Source: Myxococcales bacterium
GTDB lineage: Bacteria > Myxococcota_A > Polyangia > Polyangiales > Ga0077539
DNA length: 64,000 nt
Assembly (NCBI GenBank): GCA_013298625.1
Contig: JAAFIF010000014.1
Location: forward strand, 62,001 to 126,000
Direction of reading: 5' to 3'
A model generated the notes under the pieces. That model did no database searches, was not told where the DNA came from, and was given only the letters and a program-made list of their open reading frames with translations. The position numbers were made by a program, and so were the translations under genes. This document shows, piece by piece, positions 24,373 through 33,640 of this stretch. Position 1 is the stretch's first letter. Every line of letters starts with the position of its first letter.

Positions 24373-25020
24373 GTGCGCGACGAGCGCCCGATCGAGACCC
24401 GAGGCCCTGTGAGCTCGGGCGAAGATCAACGCGCGCTGATTCAGCAGAGCGACGAGCTCGACGAGCAGCGCTTCGAACAGCTCGACCTTCGCAAACGCTC
24501 GCTCGCTGGCAAGACCTTCTCGCGCTGCACGTTTGCGAAGGTCTCGCTGCAAGAGTCGCTCTGGGCCGGTGCTGTCCTCGAAGACTGCACGTTCGTCGAC
24601 TGCGACCTCGCGCGAGCGCGCTTCGACGCGACGCGCCTGCGCGACGTGAGCTTTCGCAAGACTCGGCTGATGGGCGTGGACTGGTCCAACGTGGCTGAGT
24701 TTCCTGCGTTTGCTTTCGAAGACTGCGATCTGCAGTTCGCGATCTTCGTGGGGCTCAGCTTGCGCAAGCTGCGTTGTCGATCGAGCCGCGTCACCGAGGC
24801 GACCTTCGAGCGCTGCGATCTCACGCAAGCGGACTTCGCCGCGAGCGACCTCCGCGCGACGCGCTTCGAGCGCTGCGAGCTGTCTCGCGCGGACTTCTCG
24901 ACGGCGAGCGGCGCGCTCATCGACCCCACACAAAACAAGGCCAAGGGCGCGAAGATCTCCGCAGAGAGCGCCGCGCTGCTCGCCACGCACCTCGGCCTGT
25001 CCGTCGTCGACGCGCGTTGA
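24373..25020 (+). CDS. Pentapeptide-repeat protein
   Basis: The protein has up to 215 residues. The start is uncertain between GTG at 24373 and GTG at 24409. From ~35 to ~185 it consists of tandem A/C-x-F/L-x-x pentapeptides such as SRCTFAKVSLQESLWAGAVL and EDCTFVDCDLARARFDATRL, the right-handed quadrilateral beta-helix seen in Qnr/MfpA and many proteins of unknown role. There is no signal peptide, so it is probably cytoplasmic. A short hydrophilic C-terminal helix closes it. DNA-mimic gyrase protection is known for some members, but nothing here shows it. A 25-codon frame from ATG 24334 overlaps the start and is probably spurious. Confidence 0.8.
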   Translation: MRDERPIETRGPVSSGEDQRALIQQSDELDEQRFEQLDLRKRSLAGKTFSRCTFAKVSLQESLWAGAVLEDCTFVDCDLARARFDATRLRDVSFRKTRLMGVDWSNVAEFPAFAFEDCDLQFAIFVGLSLRKLRCRSSRVTEATFERCDLTQADFAASDLRATRFERCELSRADFSTASGALIDPTQNKAKGAKISAESAALLATHLGLSVVDAR

Positions 25021-25063
25021 TCGCGCGCACATTCGCGACGCGCGGCGCCCTGACGCCAATGGC

Positions 25064-25705
25064 TCAGCATCGCCAGGCGCTGCCCGCCAGGCTCGCCTGC
25101 ACCTTCGCCACGAAGCTCGCGAACAAGTCCCCCGTGAAGGGGTAGTCGAAACGCCATCCATCAGTGAGCAGGCGCGCAGCGGTGATCCACGGGCTCCCTT
25201 CTCGATGCAGCGCGTATCCCGCGGCTCGTCGCGAAAGGCGAAGCCCTTCGAGCTCTACGGATCGCCCTGCGTCGAGCTCGGTTGCCATCGCATCGAGCCG
25301 ATCGACCACGGCATCGTCGAGCCCGTAGACCAGCGAAGCGTGCGCTGCGAGCAGGCTCACACCCTTCGCGCGGTGGCTCGCATCGGTCGCGCGAAAATCT
25401 GGGCGACTCAACAGCAGGTGCTGGCGCGAGCGCGACAGCCGTCCTGAGTCGAGCTCGAAGACATCGAGGTCTCCGTGCTCGGACGCGACCTTCAGCAGCC
25501 TCGGCTGCTCGATGTGCTCGAGCACCTCGTACTCGCTGCTCGACCAGGGGCCGACCTCTTCGGTTTGCGGGTTGTTGTGTCGCACGGTCACGAGCAGCCG
25601 CGTGCCCTCGATGATCGCCTCGCCCTCGACCAGCACGAAGCCGTAGAAGTCCCGCTCCCGCGATGTCTCCGAGTAGCTCTTCTGATAGCTGAACGTGTCG
25701 CTCAT
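25064..25705 (-). CDS. Hypothetical protein, 213 aa
   Basis: Not recognised. It has no signal peptide or membrane segment. The N-terminal half looks beta-rich (FYGFVLVEGEAIIEGTRLLV, EYEVLEHIEQPRLLKV), like a small ligand-binding or regulatory fold. The C-terminal half is helical with AAHASLVYGLDDAVVDRLDA and ends in AWRC. It starts 22 bases after the stop of the upstream LRR-like gene and is probably its operon partner. Confidence 0.7.
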   Translation of the reverse strand: MSDTFSYQKSYSETSRERDFYGFVLVEGEAIIEGTRLLVTVRHNNPQTEEVGPWSSSEYEVLEHIEQPRLLKVASEHGDLDVFELDSGRLSRSRQHLLLSRPDFRATDASHRAKGVSLLAAHASLVYGLDDAVVDRLDAMATELDAGRSVELEGLRLSRRAAGYALHREGSPWITAARLLTDGWRFDYPFTGDLFASFVAKVQASLAGSAWRC

Positions 25706-25727
25706 CGGTGCTTCGAGCCTCTCTCGA

Positions 25728-27392
25728 TCACTGGGTGCGAAGGGCGATCAACAGTCCGTCCTCTGCGTCGAGGCCCACGATCGAAGCGCCGAGCTCTGCG
25801 ATGGTGCGCGCTGGCGTGTACGGGTCGGGCAGGTGGGCAAACGCCTGCGCGCGAGCTCTTGCGCACGCGAAGGCCCACGATGCGGTCGTTGCGTACGGAG
25901 GACGACCCACAGCGTCGATGATCGCATCGAGCCCCGACGGACCATCGGCCTGCGCGAGATCGCAGCCGCGGTGATCTCGGTCGATCACCCACCACGTCAC
26001 GCGCAGCGGCCCCGCGTACTTGCCCCACGATCGCATCGTCTCGAGCATTGAATGGCCGAGCTGCTCGACGCGCGTCATGTGCGCGCCGTGCGCTGCGACC
26101 CACGCGCGAGACTCCTCCGTCGGAGGCTCGTCGCCGCGCGCGACCGGATGAATCACCAGCGGCTCGTGCCACGGACAGCCGTCGAACGAAGGACGACCGC
26201 CGCACGCCTGGCACTGTTGGTATCGCTGCCATCGAAACGCGTGTTTGCTCACGGGCGCTCGCGTCGCTTCTTGCGCGGGCGTTGGCGGAGCCCAGTGCAC
26301 GATCGTCGCGAGTCCGCGGTAAGGGCCGTGCGCGTTCTGGCGGATCGCGGCGACCGTCGAGTCCGCGAGCGCATGCGCAGCGTCGAACGAGAGCGGGGCG
26401 TCGAGCTGCGCGAACTCGAGGCGCTCGAACACCGTCGATCGTCCGAGCGCGATCGCGCCGGCGCTGCTCACGCGGGTCTTGTCGAGGTTGAAGAACACCA
26501 GTCGCCGGCCGTGCTCGGCCAGCGCGAACGCAGCGCGGTCACCAGCGTCGCTGTGTTCGAGCGAGACGATCTCGAGGTCGGGGCTGCTCGCGACGATGCC
26601 TGCGACCGATTCGTCAGAGAGGCTGCGCGGGCCGTCCCAACTCCAGCCGTCCGAACGCAGCTCGCGCAGCGCGGCGAAGGGGCCGAGCAGCGCCGCGTGG
26701 ACGTTGCAGACGTGCACTCGCAGTCGCTCGAGCCGCGACCAATCACCGCGTCCCCAGGCCGCGACGAGCTCGGGTGTGAGCTCGATGCCTGCCAGATCGA
26801 GCGTCGTGATCGCGCGACGATCTCCGCTCAACACACGGGACAGATCGAGGCGCGTCGTCGGGGCTGCGCGCATGGGCCCTGCGATGCGCAGCGTCGCGAG
26901 CTGAGACAACAGCGGCTCGCGGAGCGAGCGCACGAGCGCGTCGGTCGCGTCGAGGATCGAGAGCGATCGCAGCGCTGGCATGCGTCGGGCCAGCAGCGCT
27001 TCGAGCGCGCGTGTGCGTGGCTCGCCGTCGAGCACCGCGAGCGCTTCGATGTGATCGAGCAAAGGAGCCGCCGCGAGCGCTTCGAGGTCCGCCGGGCTCG
27101 CGCCGCGAATCGCCAGCATCTCGACCGCAGAAGGAACGAACCCGCGCTCGATCGACCGCACGAGCGCCGCGGTCCCCGCGAGCGCGAACACGCGACCGTC
27201 GAGGGCCGCCGCAGCGGACTCATCGAGCGGCTCGCGTACGAGCACGCCGAGCTTTCCGTCGCGTCGACGCGAGAGAAATCCAACCGTCTTCGGCAGCGCG
27301 TCGTAGGCGCTCGCCTCGGTGTGCAAGAGCGACCACGCGCCGAGGTCCGCATGGTAGAGCTGGCTGTAGCGCTCGTGCGCGTCGTTGGTCAT
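25728..27392 (-). CDS. Leucine-rich-repeat-like protein with C-terminal Cys motif
   Basis: The protein has 554 residues from ATG 27392 (MTNDAHERYSQLY). A GTG at 27407 and a longer frame to 27548 are alternatives. Residues ~130-340 contain irregular leucine-rich repeats (ALRSLSILDATDALV, LATLRIAG, ITTLDLAGIELTPELV, LEIVSLEH, ERLEFAQLDAPL) typical of RNI-like LRR arcs for protein-protein contact. The C-terminal ~170 residues carry CQACGG...DGCPWH, a possible metal site, and a folded alpha/beta part with GLDAIIDAVGRPPY. It is cytoplasmic by lack of signal. Role unknown; it heads a two-gene unit. Confidence 0.7.
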   Translation of the reverse strand: MTNDAHERYSQLYHADLGAWSLLHTEASAYDALPKTVGFLSRRRDGKLGVLVREPLDESAAAALDGRVFALAGTAALVRSIERGFVPSAVEMLAIRGASPADLEALAAAPLLDHIEALAVLDGEPRTRALEALLARRMPALRSLSILDATDALVRSLREPLLSQLATLRIAGPMRAAPTTRLDLSRVLSGDRRAITTLDLAGIELTPELVAAWGRGDWSRLERLRVHVCNVHAALLGPFAALRELRSDGWSWDGPRSLSDESVAGIVASSPDLEIVSLEHSDAGDRAAFALAEHGRRLVFFNLDKTRVSSAGAIALGRSTVFERLEFAQLDAPLSFDAAHALADSTVAAIRQNAHGPYRGLATIVHWAPPTPAQEATRAPVSKHAFRWQRYQQCQACGGRPSFDGCPWHEPLVIHPVARGDEPPTEESRAWVAAHGAHMTRVEQLGHSMLETMRSWGKYAGPLRVTWWVIDRDHRGCDLAQADGPSGLDAIIDAVGRPPYATTASWAFACARARAQAFAHLPDPYTPARTIAELGASIVGLDAEDGLLIALRTQ

Positions 27393-27831
27393 GAATTGGC
27401 TCTTCACGGAGATCCGGCCGTTGATCGATCGACTCTCGTCGCGCGCAAGCGCAGCGGCGAACGAGCGCGACGCGACGATCGCACGGCTGTGCCGCGCCCG
27501 CGACGGGAGCACGTCCAACGGCAGCCGGTTGAGCGCGACCCTCTGCACGAGCAGACGAACGACGGTGTTTCCTCACGCAGCGGCCCGTCGAACGCGATCG
27601 CGCCGTCCGACGTCGGACGGCCGCGTCACGGGAACATCACTCGCAGATGGAAGCGATGTCTGAACAACGACGCGCTGCGCAACGCGCCAGGTGCCCCACC
27701 CTCGTGGACGCTGCTGGGCAAGCGCGCGGCGTGCGCTGCGCGATGCTCCTGCGCGACGTATCACGAGATTGCCGCTGTTTTCGCAGGCGATGCGGCGTTG
27801 CCTGCGTCCATCGAAGCGGCGAGCGCGCGGA
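27393..27831. other. 439-bp region between minus-strand genes, no firm gene
   Basis: The first ~155 bases could be an N-terminal extension of the LRR-like gene (frame open to a GTG at 27548). The remainder shows no convincing coding frame. CCGCGCCCGCGACGGG near 27497 matches the left edge of the palindromic repeat, but it is too short to call a copy. Confidence 0.5.
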
Positions 27832-28719
27832 TCAGCGCGACGCGTCCAGCGTCCAGCGCTGCGCATCGAATCGCAGCAGCAGCGGCGCGCCGCGATCGCC
27901 GGTGATCTGCAGCGCGCCGGGCGCGAGAACCTCGAAGCGCCATCGGTGCGGGTGCGGTTCTCCCTCGCCGCCCGATCGTCGGTCACCGTAGATCGTCGCC
28001 GCGCGCCGCACGGCGCCCGCGCGCGGATCGAACCGATAGAGGTCCCAAGACTGCTCAGAGAACCCTGTTTCGCCCTGCGAAATGCAGCGGACGCGCAGCC
28101 AGACCTCCGCGCCGCGCACGACGGGAGCCTCCCACGCCAAGGTCTCTTGGTTCTCTCGGCCGGCGACGTGAAGCTCCCAGCCTTGCGCCCGCCGAAGCGC
28201 CACGAAGAACGCCGACCGCCCCCCGCGCGTCGCGGAGAGAAGCTGGTCGAGCTGCCCGTCGTTGTCGACGTCAACCGTGGGTCCGCGCGCAGGCGTCCAT
28301 CCTTCGGCGATCCCCGCTTCGGGCGTCGCAAAGCGTCCGCGGCGCACGAAATTCGGCGAAAACGGCTCGTCTGGCGGCGGGTTCGCGATGGCTACGACGC
28401 GCGGCTCGACGCACGCAGGACCGAGCTCTGAGCCTGCGACGAAGGTGTATCCCACGGCGCCCGTCGACACGACGCGCACCCGACGCAGGTGCGACAGCGC
28501 GCGTGTCCTGTGCAGCGTCTCGTCGAGCACGACGAGCTCGGTGCGCGCCGCAAAGCGTCGTCCAACGGACTCTTCTACCGGCCGCGGCCGCAGATGAAAC
28601 GAGGCCGCAGGCCGAGCGGTGCACACCGTCACGGGCGCGCGCTGCGCGGCCGCGGTCGCTCCGGCGAGCACGCACGCCCATCCCACGCACACTCCCAACG
28701 ACACGCGCTGCAGCTTCAC
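27832..28719 (-). CDS. Secreted protein of unknown function
   Basis: The protein has 295 residues with a GTG start at 28719. This start is chosen because it sits directly before a signal peptide (RVSLGVCVGWACVLAGATAAAQ) and TACGAT lies 7 bases upstream. The mature region is beta-rich with GPTVDVDNDGQLDQLLSATR, an FG-GAP/VCBS-like Asp loop (DVDNDGQLD), so a calcium-binding beta-propeller blade is possible. It contains few cysteines and is presumably periplasmic or exported. It overlaps nothing; the divergent membrane-protein gene begins 130 bases away. Confidence 0.65.
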   Translation of the reverse strand: MKLQRVSLGVCVGWACVLAGATAAAQRAPVTVCTARPAASFHLRPRPVEESVGRRFAARTELVVLDETLHRTRALSHLRRVRVVSTGAVGYTFVAGSELGPACVEPRVVAIANPPPDEPFSPNFVRRGRFATPEAGIAEGWTPARGPTVDVDNDGQLDQLLSATRGGRSAFFVALRRAQGWELHVAGRENQETLAWEAPVVRGAEVWLRVRCISQGETGFSEQSWDLYRFDPRAGAVRRAATIYGDRRSGGEGEPHPHRWRFEVLAPGALQITGDRGAPLLLRFDAQRWTLDASR

Positions 28720-28726
28720 CAGAGAG

Positions 28727-28732
28727 ATCGTA
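28727..28732 (-). promoter_or_regulatory. TACGAT -10-like hexamer, leaderless GTG start
   Basis: On the minus strand TACGAT is followed by CTCTCTG and then the GTG start. No Shine-Dalgarno is present. Confidence 0.45.
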
Positions 28733-28849
28733 GACGAGGCTGCCCCCTGCCCGGCAGTGGGTCGACTCAGAGTTCTGCGGCGGGTATTCGACACGCGGTC
28801 TTCGAGCGAGCAGTCCGCGACGAACGGTGCGACGATCTTCGCCACTGCG

Positions 28850-29230
28850 ATGACAGAGCCGAAGCCCCCCGACAGCGCAGCGAAGCCCAGCGAGCCAGCG
28901 AGCGGCAAGCGACGATCCCGTGGCGGGATCGCGTTCTGGACGGTGATCGCGGCGCTGCAGATTCCGCTGCTCTTTTTCTGTGGTTTTCGCGCGATCGTCG
29001 GCACGATTGTCCGGCCGTTCGGCGTCCAGATCATCGAGCGCTCCGTCGAGTCTTCATCGTCGTGTCCGCGCTGGAGGCGACCCTCGATCGGCAGCCCCTG
29101 TCCAGACAGCGGAGCGCGATGCCGCTACCGCGGCTGGTCCGACGTCGGCGCGTTTGGTGGTGAGTTCATCTGCCGCGAACGACGGTGGGATCACGCGAGG
29201 GACGGCGACACCGTGATCCTGTCGCTGTGA
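28850..29230 (+). CDS. Small membrane protein, unknown
   Basis: The protein has 126 residues. A hydrophilic Pro/Ser/Lys-rich N-terminus (~28 residues) precedes one strong membrane segment (IAFWTVIAALQIPLLFFCGF). A periplasmic-looking Cys-containing domain follows (CPRWRRP, CPDSGARC, FICRERRWDH) and ends in DGDTVILSL. It resembles no family I know. The four cysteines in the outer part could form disulfides. The start could alternatively lie further upstream, but this ATG removes an implausible Arg/Ser-rich extension. Confidence 0.55.
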   Translation: MTEPKPPDSAAKPSEPASGKRRSRGGIAFWTVIAALQIPLLFFCGFRAIVGTIVRPFGVQIIERSVESSSSCPRWRRPSIGSPCPDSGARCRYRGWSDVGAFGGEFICRERRWDHARDGDTVILSL

Positions 29231-29266
29231 GGGACGCGCGGTCGGAGAACTCTGCAAATTTACTGG

Positions 29267-30409
29267 TCAATTGCAGGTGAAGCGACGCACCGTGACCGTG
29301 TCGCCGTTGAGGCGTCCGCCGCAGTTCGACCCTTGCACGACGAACAGCGAGTCGTGAGAGAGCGCGAGGCTCTCGCAGCACACCCCGTCCATGCGCTGAA
29401 CGACCGCGCCGGTGCTGCTGTTGTACACCTCGACCGCGCTCGGCGTGACGTCGCCTCGAACGCGCGTCGCGCACAGCGCAAACACATCGGCCCGCGCCGC
29501 GAGCGACGCTCTGAACACGACGTTGGCCGTGCCGGCTGGCTCGCTGATCAGTCGAAGCGCCGTCCCGTTGTTGCGGACGCGCGTGACCTCGAAGGGCAGG
29601 GCGCTCGCCCCGTCCGACACGACGCTGCGCGCCGCCAGCCAGAGGCCTTCGTCGTCGACGGCGAGGTCGATCACTTCGCCGAGCACCACGTCCTCGCCCT
29701 GTCGAGCGAGCGTCGCGTCGAAGGTCGCGACCACCGTGCGTGTGCGCGTCTCGTCAGAGGTGAGAACGAAGATCGCAGCGCCGCTGTTGCTCGCATGGAT
29801 GCTCGAGGTCTGGTTGCCGACGCCCGACGGAAGACTCGCTGATGCGATGAGCCGCGCCGCGCCCGTCGCGCCAGGGTCCATTGGCCGAAGGCGATCCACC
29901 ATGGAGCGCCCGTCGTCCGCGCTGCGCAACACGATGGTCTCGTTGCGCGTGAACGCGACGCGGTGCGACCCGATGTTCGCAACGCCTGTGCTCTGCGGCC
30001 GGAGCGAAGACAGCTCGAGCAGGTCGCTCGTGCCGCCGTACCACCCCGAGTGCGCCGCGAGCCAGCCGCGGTGGGTCGTTTGAAAGTCGATCGAAGCAAA
30101 CGCAGAGTGCGGCGCGAATGGGACGCGCTCGACTCTCGGTGAGGCTCCCCAACGATCCGCGCGCACCAGCCACGAATCCCAGCCGGACGGAACCATCGTA
30201 TTCGCGCGAAGCGAAAACCAGAGCGCCCCTCGCTCGAACGCCGCTCGATGCGCGAACCGCGCGACCCCGAACCGCGTGCTCGCGCTCTCGACCTCGCGCC
30301 ACGGCCCTGTGCAGGCGACGGTCGGCGGCGGGCTGTAGGTCGGCTCGCTCGCACAACGCGCGCACAGCGCGAGCGCCGCAATCGCGACCGGTCGCACGAG
30401 GTTGTTCAT
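29267..30409 (-). CDS. Lipoprotein, probably beta-propeller
   Basis: The protein has 380 residues. The signal peptide ALALCARCAS gives a lipidated Cys. The mature protein is a series of beta-strand blocks such as HRVAFTRNETIVLRSADDG, VVATFDATLARQGEDVVLG and EVIDLAVDDEGLWLAARSVV, suggesting a WD/NHL-like propeller. The C-terminus has VCCESLALSHDSLFVVQGSN with vicinal cysteines. The start is chosen from MNNLVRPVAIAALAL plus TATCAT 7 bases upstream. It is divergent from the 591-aa gene. No ligand or partner can be read from sequence. Confidence 0.7.
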   Translation of the reverse strand: MNNLVRPVAIAALALCARCASEPTYSPPPTVACTGPWREVESASTRFGVARFAHRAAFERGALWFSLRANTMVPSGWDSWLVRADRWGASPRVERVPFAPHSAFASIDFQTTHRGWLAAHSGWYGGTSDLLELSSLRPQSTGVANIGSHRVAFTRNETIVLRSADDGRSMVDRLRPMDPGATGAARLIASASLPSGVGNQTSSIHASNSGAAIFVLTSDETRTRTVVATFDATLARQGEDVVLGEVIDLAVDDEGLWLAARSVVSDGASALPFEVTRVRNNGTALRLISEPAGTANVVFRASLAARADVFALCATRVRGDVTPSAVEVYNSSTGAVVQRMDGVCCESLALSHDSLFVVQGSNCGGRLNGDTVTVRRFTCN

Positions 30410-30416
30410 GGAGTGA

Positions 30417-30422
30417 ATGATA
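30417..30422 (-). promoter_or_regulatory. TATCAT -10-like hexamer, leaderless start
   Basis: TATCAT on the minus strand, then TCACTCC, then ATG. It is the best match to TATAAT among the leaderless candidates here. Confidence 0.5.
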
Positions 30423-30501
30423 CGCTCGCGGCGACGCTTGCGCACTCCGTCCTTCGAAGCGTCGCCCTCGCAGCGCGCTTCGCGCAGGATCGAGCGACGC
30501 C

Positions 30502-32277
30502 ATGACGATCGATGATGCTCCAGCAATGCTCGCCGCACAGTGGTGCGAGCGTCTCTCTCAGCTCCTCGCGGAGTCGCTCGCGCAGTCGCTCGCGACGCCG
30601 TTCTGCGATGCGCTGATTGATTGCGGACGGGACGCGCAGCTCGCGATCGAGCTCGCTCGAAGCGCTCCGCAGCAGCATCGCGCCACCGCGCTCGTCGACT
30701 GCGCCGAGGCCCTGTGGCGCGCGAGCGACAAGCGCGCGACGAAGGTGGCCCTCGAGGGGCTTCGATCGTGCAACGAGTCGAGCGCGCACGAGTGCCTGCG
30801 GGCGATCCAGAGCTTCGTGGCCGTCGAGCCCATCCAGAAGGCCGCGCACAAAAAAGTCGCTTCGTGGAGCAGCTCGCGGCGCACCATCGACGTCCTCGCG
30901 TGGGCTGAAGCGGTGAAACTGCGCCTGTCTGCCGAGCGGTTTCTCAGCGAAGATCGCGGCGCGGTCCGCCGGCGAGGCCGCGAGATCGTCGCTGTTGTCG
31001 CAGCGAAGCGACGGTACGACGGAGAGCTGATGGCGTTCGCGACGCTCTGCGCAGAGCTCGCGCGGATCGACGCGCTCGACGGCGACACCGAGGGAGCGTC
31101 CGCTCACTTCGAGATGGCCCGCGCCGAGCTCGAACAAGCGAAGAACGGCGTCGAGGTCGCGCTCTCGGACGAGCATCGCGAGCGCGAGGTCGCCTACGCC
31201 TGCGCGCTGCGGTCGCTGCTCGACGCCGCCAACGCGCTCGCGGACACCGCCGCGATCGACGCGTGCGCGCGCCTCTTCATCGCGATCCAGTGCGGAAGTC
31301 TCAGCTCGATTCCCGCGACGCTCGCTTCGCTGAAGCTGCCCGAGGCGCCGATGATCGTTTCGTCGGCCTCGCACCTCTGGCTCGACGCAATGCGAGAGTG
31401 CAGCGATCGGTCGCTGCTCGAACAGCTGCGCAAGCGGGCGGGGACGCCGAGCACCATCGCACAGATCGAGGAGCACTACGCAGACGGGCTCATCACGACC
31501 TCTGAGCGCATCGCTGCGCGCCTGAGCGCCGCGCGGATCCCCGCGCTCGACGGCCGCGTGGACGAGGCGCGCGAGATCGTCGACGCGCTCGAACGAGAGG
31601 CGCGATCGTCTCTCGTGGCGACGATCGTCTCGCTTCGCGACGCTGTGCGCTCGACGCTCGATCGCGGCGCTGCGGTGCTTCCGCCGCTCATTTCGGCGGC
31701 GCCCGAGACGCGGCTCGACGCTCGAGCGCTGGCCGAGCGACGGGCTTCGTGGGCCGCGCTCGCGAAGCACGAGGGCCCGTTCTACGCGAGCGCTGGTGTG
31801 GCCAACAGGCTCGCGCTCTCGCTCTTGCGTCACGCGGCGTGCGTGGCGCTCGAGGGCGAGCGCGCTGCGGCCAGGGCGCTCGTCGACGAGGTCGCCGCGC
31901 CGCTCGACGACCGCGACGACGATCGGTCGAAGATCACGAGACGTCGAAAAATCGCTGTCGAATTGCTCACGGCGCAGGTCGCCGCGGCCATGCTCGACGA
32001 GGCCATCGTCACGTCCAACGAGTTTGCGTATGTGCCTGACGGACAGGCGCCGCTCCCTCACCTCGTCGACCAGCTGGTGCGCGCGGGACGCGCACACGAA
32101 GCGCGCCCCTGCGTCAGCGCAGCCCTCGCGGCGAGCACCGGCACGCACGCTCTCGAGCACTCGCTGCGCGCGATCTTGCGGCTCGCGCACGAAGCAGATT
32201 CACCGGTCGAAGCGGCGACCATCGCGACAAACGCACTCGATGCTTGCGAAACGTGGGCGCGCGGAGCGCGTTCGTAG
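30502..32277 (+). CDS. Alpha-helical repeat protein, unknown, 591 aa
   Basis: Almost entirely helical with Ala/Arg/Glu-rich amphipathic helices, for example LAESLAQSLATPFCDALID, HRATALVDCAEALWRASD and AAMLDEAIVTSNEFAYVPD. The helix pairs look TPR- or HEAT-like but I cannot phase a clear repeat. There is no signal peptide or membrane segment. Cysteines are scattered rather than paired. It is probably a cytoplasmic scaffold or bookkeeping protein. It is divergent from the propeller lipoprotein, and nothing downstream is in the same direction. Confidence 0.65.
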   Translation: MTIDDAPAMLAAQWCERLSQLLAESLAQSLATPFCDALIDCGRDAQLAIELARSAPQQHRATALVDCAEALWRASDKRATKVALEGLRSCNESSAHECLRAIQSFVAVEPIQKAAHKKVASWSSSRRTIDVLAWAEAVKLRLSAERFLSEDRGAVRRRGREIVAVVAAKRRYDGELMAFATLCAELARIDALDGDTEGASAHFEMARAELEQAKNGVEVALSDEHREREVAYACALRSLLDAANALADTAAIDACARLFIAIQCGSLSSIPATLASLKLPEAPMIVSSASHLWLDAMRECSDRSLLEQLRKRAGTPSTIAQIEEHYADGLITTSERIAARLSAARIPALDGRVDEAREIVDALEREARSSLVATIVSLRDAVRSTLDRGAAVLPPLISAAPETRLDARALAERRASWAALAKHEGPFYASAGVANRLALSLLRHAACVALEGERAAARALVDEVAAPLDDRDDDRSKITRRRKIAVELLTAQVAAAMLDEAIVTSNEFAYVPDGQAPLPHLVDQLVRAGRAHEARPCVSAALAASTGTHALEHSLRAILRLAHEADSPVEAATIATNALDACETWARGARS

Positions 32278-32458
32278 CGGGCTGCACGGTGCGGTCGTCG
32301 CGAGCGCGACGGACGACAGCGAGCATGGCACACACGACCTGCCGCGCTGCGATCGCTCGCGGACGATGATGGCTCTGCAGGGGTCAGAGCCCACAGTCGG
32401 ACCAACCCATCAAGGCCGCGCGCCCGCGCTCCAACAGCGCACCCCGCGCTCGCAACGC

Positions 32459-32851
32459 TCACGGAGCCACGTACGTGTAGCCCGACATCGTCGAGCAGTG
32501 CGCCATCACCTGCGCCGCCGTCACCATCTGCCCCATCGCCGGTGAGTACCAGATCGTCGTGCTCGCGCCCATGGGAGCCAGGCCCAACGTCTCCGTCGTA
32601 CGGCAGCCGCCGATCACGTTGGTGCGCGCACACGCCGAGGCGTTCACCGTCGCCATCACGTTGCCGCACAGCATCTGCGCTTGCGCTTGGGTCCAACCGC
32701 TCGCGTACTCCAAGCAAGACGTCGTGTTCTCGAGCGAAGGGGCCGAGGGGCTGCAGCTGTACGATTGCGCGGTGTTGCCGCCACCACCACAGCCCGTGAG
32801 CGCCGCGAAGAGCAACGCGCCCATCGAGGCCAGGATTCGTCGTGCATTCAT
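32459..32851 (-). CDS. Small Cys-containing lipoprotein
   Basis: The protein has 130 residues. Start MNARRILASMGALLFAALTGC is supported by AAAGGAAG about 10 bases upstream. The lipidated Cys is followed by a GGGG stretch. The mature ~105 residues have six cysteines and a hydrophilic pattern (SCLEYASGWTQAQAQMLCG, GGCRTTETLGLAP). The composition suggests a small disulfide-bonded outer-membrane-anchored protein. The function is not recognisable. Confidence 0.7.
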   Translation of the reverse strand: MNARRILASMGALLFAALTGCGGGGNTAQSYSCSPSAPSLENTTSCLEYASGWTQAQAQMLCGNVMATVNASACARTNVIGGCRTTETLGLAPMGASTTIWYSPAMGQMVTAAQVMAHCSTMSGYTYVAP

Positions 32852-33640
32852 TGTTGGTGCTTCCTTTGGCCTGCGCGCTCGAACGGCGGCCTCGCCGCGA
32901 TGCCCGCAGGACGCAATGCTATCCACCCAATCTCCCCGCGGACGGAATACGCCGTCTGTCATATCCCCGCGGCCTTCGCCGCCCTTCGGGCTGCTCGACG
33001 CCGAGCCCGCGACGGTGGTCGTCCTCTCGATCCGCGATCTTGCTTCGCTCGGATTTCAACAGTCGTTCGATCGCTTGATCCGCTTGGACATCGTCGATGC
33101 CCGTCACGGGCACGGCGTCGTGCCGCGCGACGAAGCGATGCGTTGGCCCAGCGGGTCTCGTGCATCTTCGCCGGCGCATCGCCGTGCTCGACTCCGCGCC
33201 GCGCACGCGAGGCTCGCACCGCCCGCGCTCGTTCGACGCGGACACCGCCCGCTCGCGCGCAGCGCACTCGGTCGCCGCCCGCTCGCGCACACGTGACATC
33301 GCGCCGTGCGTGCGCCGAGAGAGCGCCGCGCACCACTGCGACTTCGGTCGCAGCAGCGACCACAGAAACATCGCTGCTCCAACGCTCCTCGTTGTCGGCC
33401 GTCACGATCGGCTCGCAGTGCAGAGCGTGGGCACCCACAGGGTCACTGCGCTTGGTGCGGTGTTTTCCGCAGTCGTGCGAGGATGAGATTCAGCAGGGGG
33501 CGGAGTGGAGCGCGAGGGGCGACTTCGCGTAAGTTGCTCGCGCGAAGGAGCGAGCGCACTGCGCGGCGGCGATGCGATCGTCCGCGCAGCAGCGGCGCGC
33601 ATAGACCGATGCCATTCACCAATTCGGGGACTAAGCTAGA
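32852..33640. other. 789-bp intergenic region with a repeat relic, no gene seen
   Basis: Open frames here are Arg/Ser-rich and lack protein-like character on both strands. The only structured element is the minus-strand copy of the palindromic repeat family at 33049-33118. The rest may be decayed coding sequence. Confidence 0.6.
33049..33118 (-). repeat. Palindromic repeat, copy D (left half only)
   Basis: Read on the minus strand it shows GACGGGCATCGACGATG, TCCAAGCGGATCA and TTGAAATC in the same order as copy A, with small insertions. The right inverted arm (CGCGGTAGTGGTTT) is not recognisable. It shares the shorter GATGxCCAAGCGG form with copy A. Confidence 0.65.

Noticed and set aside
24334..24411. 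25-codon frame before the pentapeptide gene
   Set aside because: It overlaps the pentapeptide start in another frame with no ribosome-binding site.
27493..27510. CCGCGCCCGCGACGGG as a further repeat copy
   Set aside because: A 16-base GC-rich match without the neighbouring element sequence could be chance.
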